From an uncultured Eubacteriales bacterium (GTDB lineage Bacteria; Bacillota; Clostridia; Oscillospirales; Acutalibacteraceae), in NCBI GenBank assembly GCA_948933715.1, contig CAQZPH010000042.1, positions 1 to 6,826 of the forward strand: a DNA stretch of 6,826 bases, in the 5' to 3' direction. Positions 6,308 to 6,826 of the stretch are shown here, piece after piece. Both the position numbers and the translations under genes were made by a program. Positions within the stretch are counted from its first letter, which is position 1; every line of letters starts with the position of its first letter. Under the pieces are notes generated by a model. It searched no databases, was not told the origin of the DNA, and saw only the letters and a program-made list of their open reading frames with translations.

Positions 6308-6826
6308 ATGATAAAATGTATTAGTAAAGTGAAGGCAGTTTTAGTTTTGGTTTTAGTAATATGTTTAAATTTTTCATTGTGTGCTCATGCAGAGTCTTTT
6401 ATTTTATGTGATGGTTTTTCTTACGAGGATGTATCAGAATCATTGCCGCTAGATATAGGCCAAGATGTAACAAATTTTGAGGAAAATAGATACATAAGAC
6501 GCAAGGATTTAAGGTTATTAAACGTCCAATATGTGGGATTTGATGATGCAGTTCATAACGGGCAGTTAGTAGTTGCATATGAAGTAAAAAGCCCGTTGAC
6601 AGGTGAAGTTATCAATATTGCAAAAGAAGTTTTAGAGATTTTTAAAGAGTTATTTGATAAAAGATATCCCATAGACGAAATGTCCTGCTTTTGCTTTAGG
6701 AACATTTCAGGAAAAAGAAGTTTATCATGGCATGCTTATGGTTTAGCAGTAGATGTTAATTATCACAGGAATCCTTGCCTTATATTTGGTAAAAGAGGCA
6801 GAGTTATAAAAACAGTTCCTGAGAAC
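6308..6826 (+). CDS. Secreted M15-family zinc peptidase, D-alanyl-D-alanine carboxypeptidase-like (3' end outside window)
   Basis: The frame is open for 173 codons to the window end. The ATG follows a strong AAAAGGAGA site (6292-6300) by 7 nt. Residues 1-28 form a signal peptide: Lys-containing N-terminus, hydrophobic AVLVLVLVICL core, and probable cleavage after CAHA (before Glu29). The mature part holds CFCFRNISGKRSLS (127-140) followed by WHAYGLAVDVN (141-151), the S-x-H-x-x-G-x-A-x-D signature of M15 peptidases with zinc ligands His142 and Asp149. NP (155-156) after it is also typical of the M15_4 (VanY/L,D-carboxypeptidase-like) group. The third ligand and catalytic Glu, expected in a C-terminal E-x-x-H-type segment, lie beyond the window. 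The likely role is trimming peptidoglycan stem peptides outside the membrane. The peptide specificity, and any extra C-terminal domain, cannot be judged here. Confidence 0.83.
   Translation, partial: MIKCISKVKAVLVLVLVICLNFSLCAHAESFILCDGFSYEDVSESLPLDIGQDVTNFEENRYIRRKDLRLLNVQYVGFDDAVHNGQLVVAYEVKSPLTGEVINIAKEVLEIFKELFDKRYPIDEMSCFCFRNISGKRSLSWHAYGLAVDVNYHRNPCLIFGKRGRVIKTVPEN

Noticed and set aside
6371..6394. Lipoprotein signal (Cys25) in the M15 peptidase
   Set aside because: The residues before Cys25 (F-S-L) do not fit a lipobox, whereas A-H-A before Glu29 fits signal peptidase I.

Overview
The window reads as chromosomal DNA of a low-GC, anaerobic Gram-positive bacterium, most likely a member of the Clostridia. 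The reasons are AT-rich coding sequence with heavy use of ATA, AGA and TTA codons, strong AAGGAG-type ribosome sites, a tRNA gene with an encoded CCA end, an oxygen-sensitive activase/dehydratase-type iron-sulfur system, and a GlcK-like ROK kinase. I see no insertion sequence, integrase, phage gene or CRISPR array.

Bases 1-4083 (+) hold a two-gene unit. First comes the 3' nine-tenths or so of a very large 2-hydroxyacyl-CoA dehydratase activase-like protein (two ASKHA ATPase modules, a Cys-rich linker, then a DUF2229-type region). Second is a separate 454-residue HgdB-like protein. In many relatives these parts form one polypeptide. Here a single TAA, which is itself part of the second gene's ribosome site, divides them within one continuous reading frame. 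A bidirectional hairpin terminator at 4096-4122 ends this unit and also the convergent gene.

Bases 4128-4844 (-) encode a TcdA-type (ThiF/E1-like) tRNA threonylcarbamoyladenosine dehydratase. It diverges from a ROK-family glucokinase at 4928-5887 (+), and the two share an intergenic region of about 83 bp that must hold both promoters.

Bases 5915-6045 (+) carry a well-formed promoter and a tRNA-Leu(UAA) gene. Directly behind its CCA lies about 165 nt of unassigned, strongly structured sequence: a long two-part hairpin, a small hairpin, and a terminator-like element ending in a T tract. This is the least explained part of the window. After it, at 6308, starts an M15-type zinc peptidase with a signal peptide, probably a cell-wall D,D-/L,D-carboxypeptidase. 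It is cut off by the window end.

The genes look like separate neighbours (an Fe-S activase system, tRNA modification, sugar phosphorylation, tRNA supply, wall remodelling) rather than one pathway. The most interesting points are the in-frame split of the activase/dehydratase polypeptide and the structured RNA between tRNA-Leu and the peptidase.
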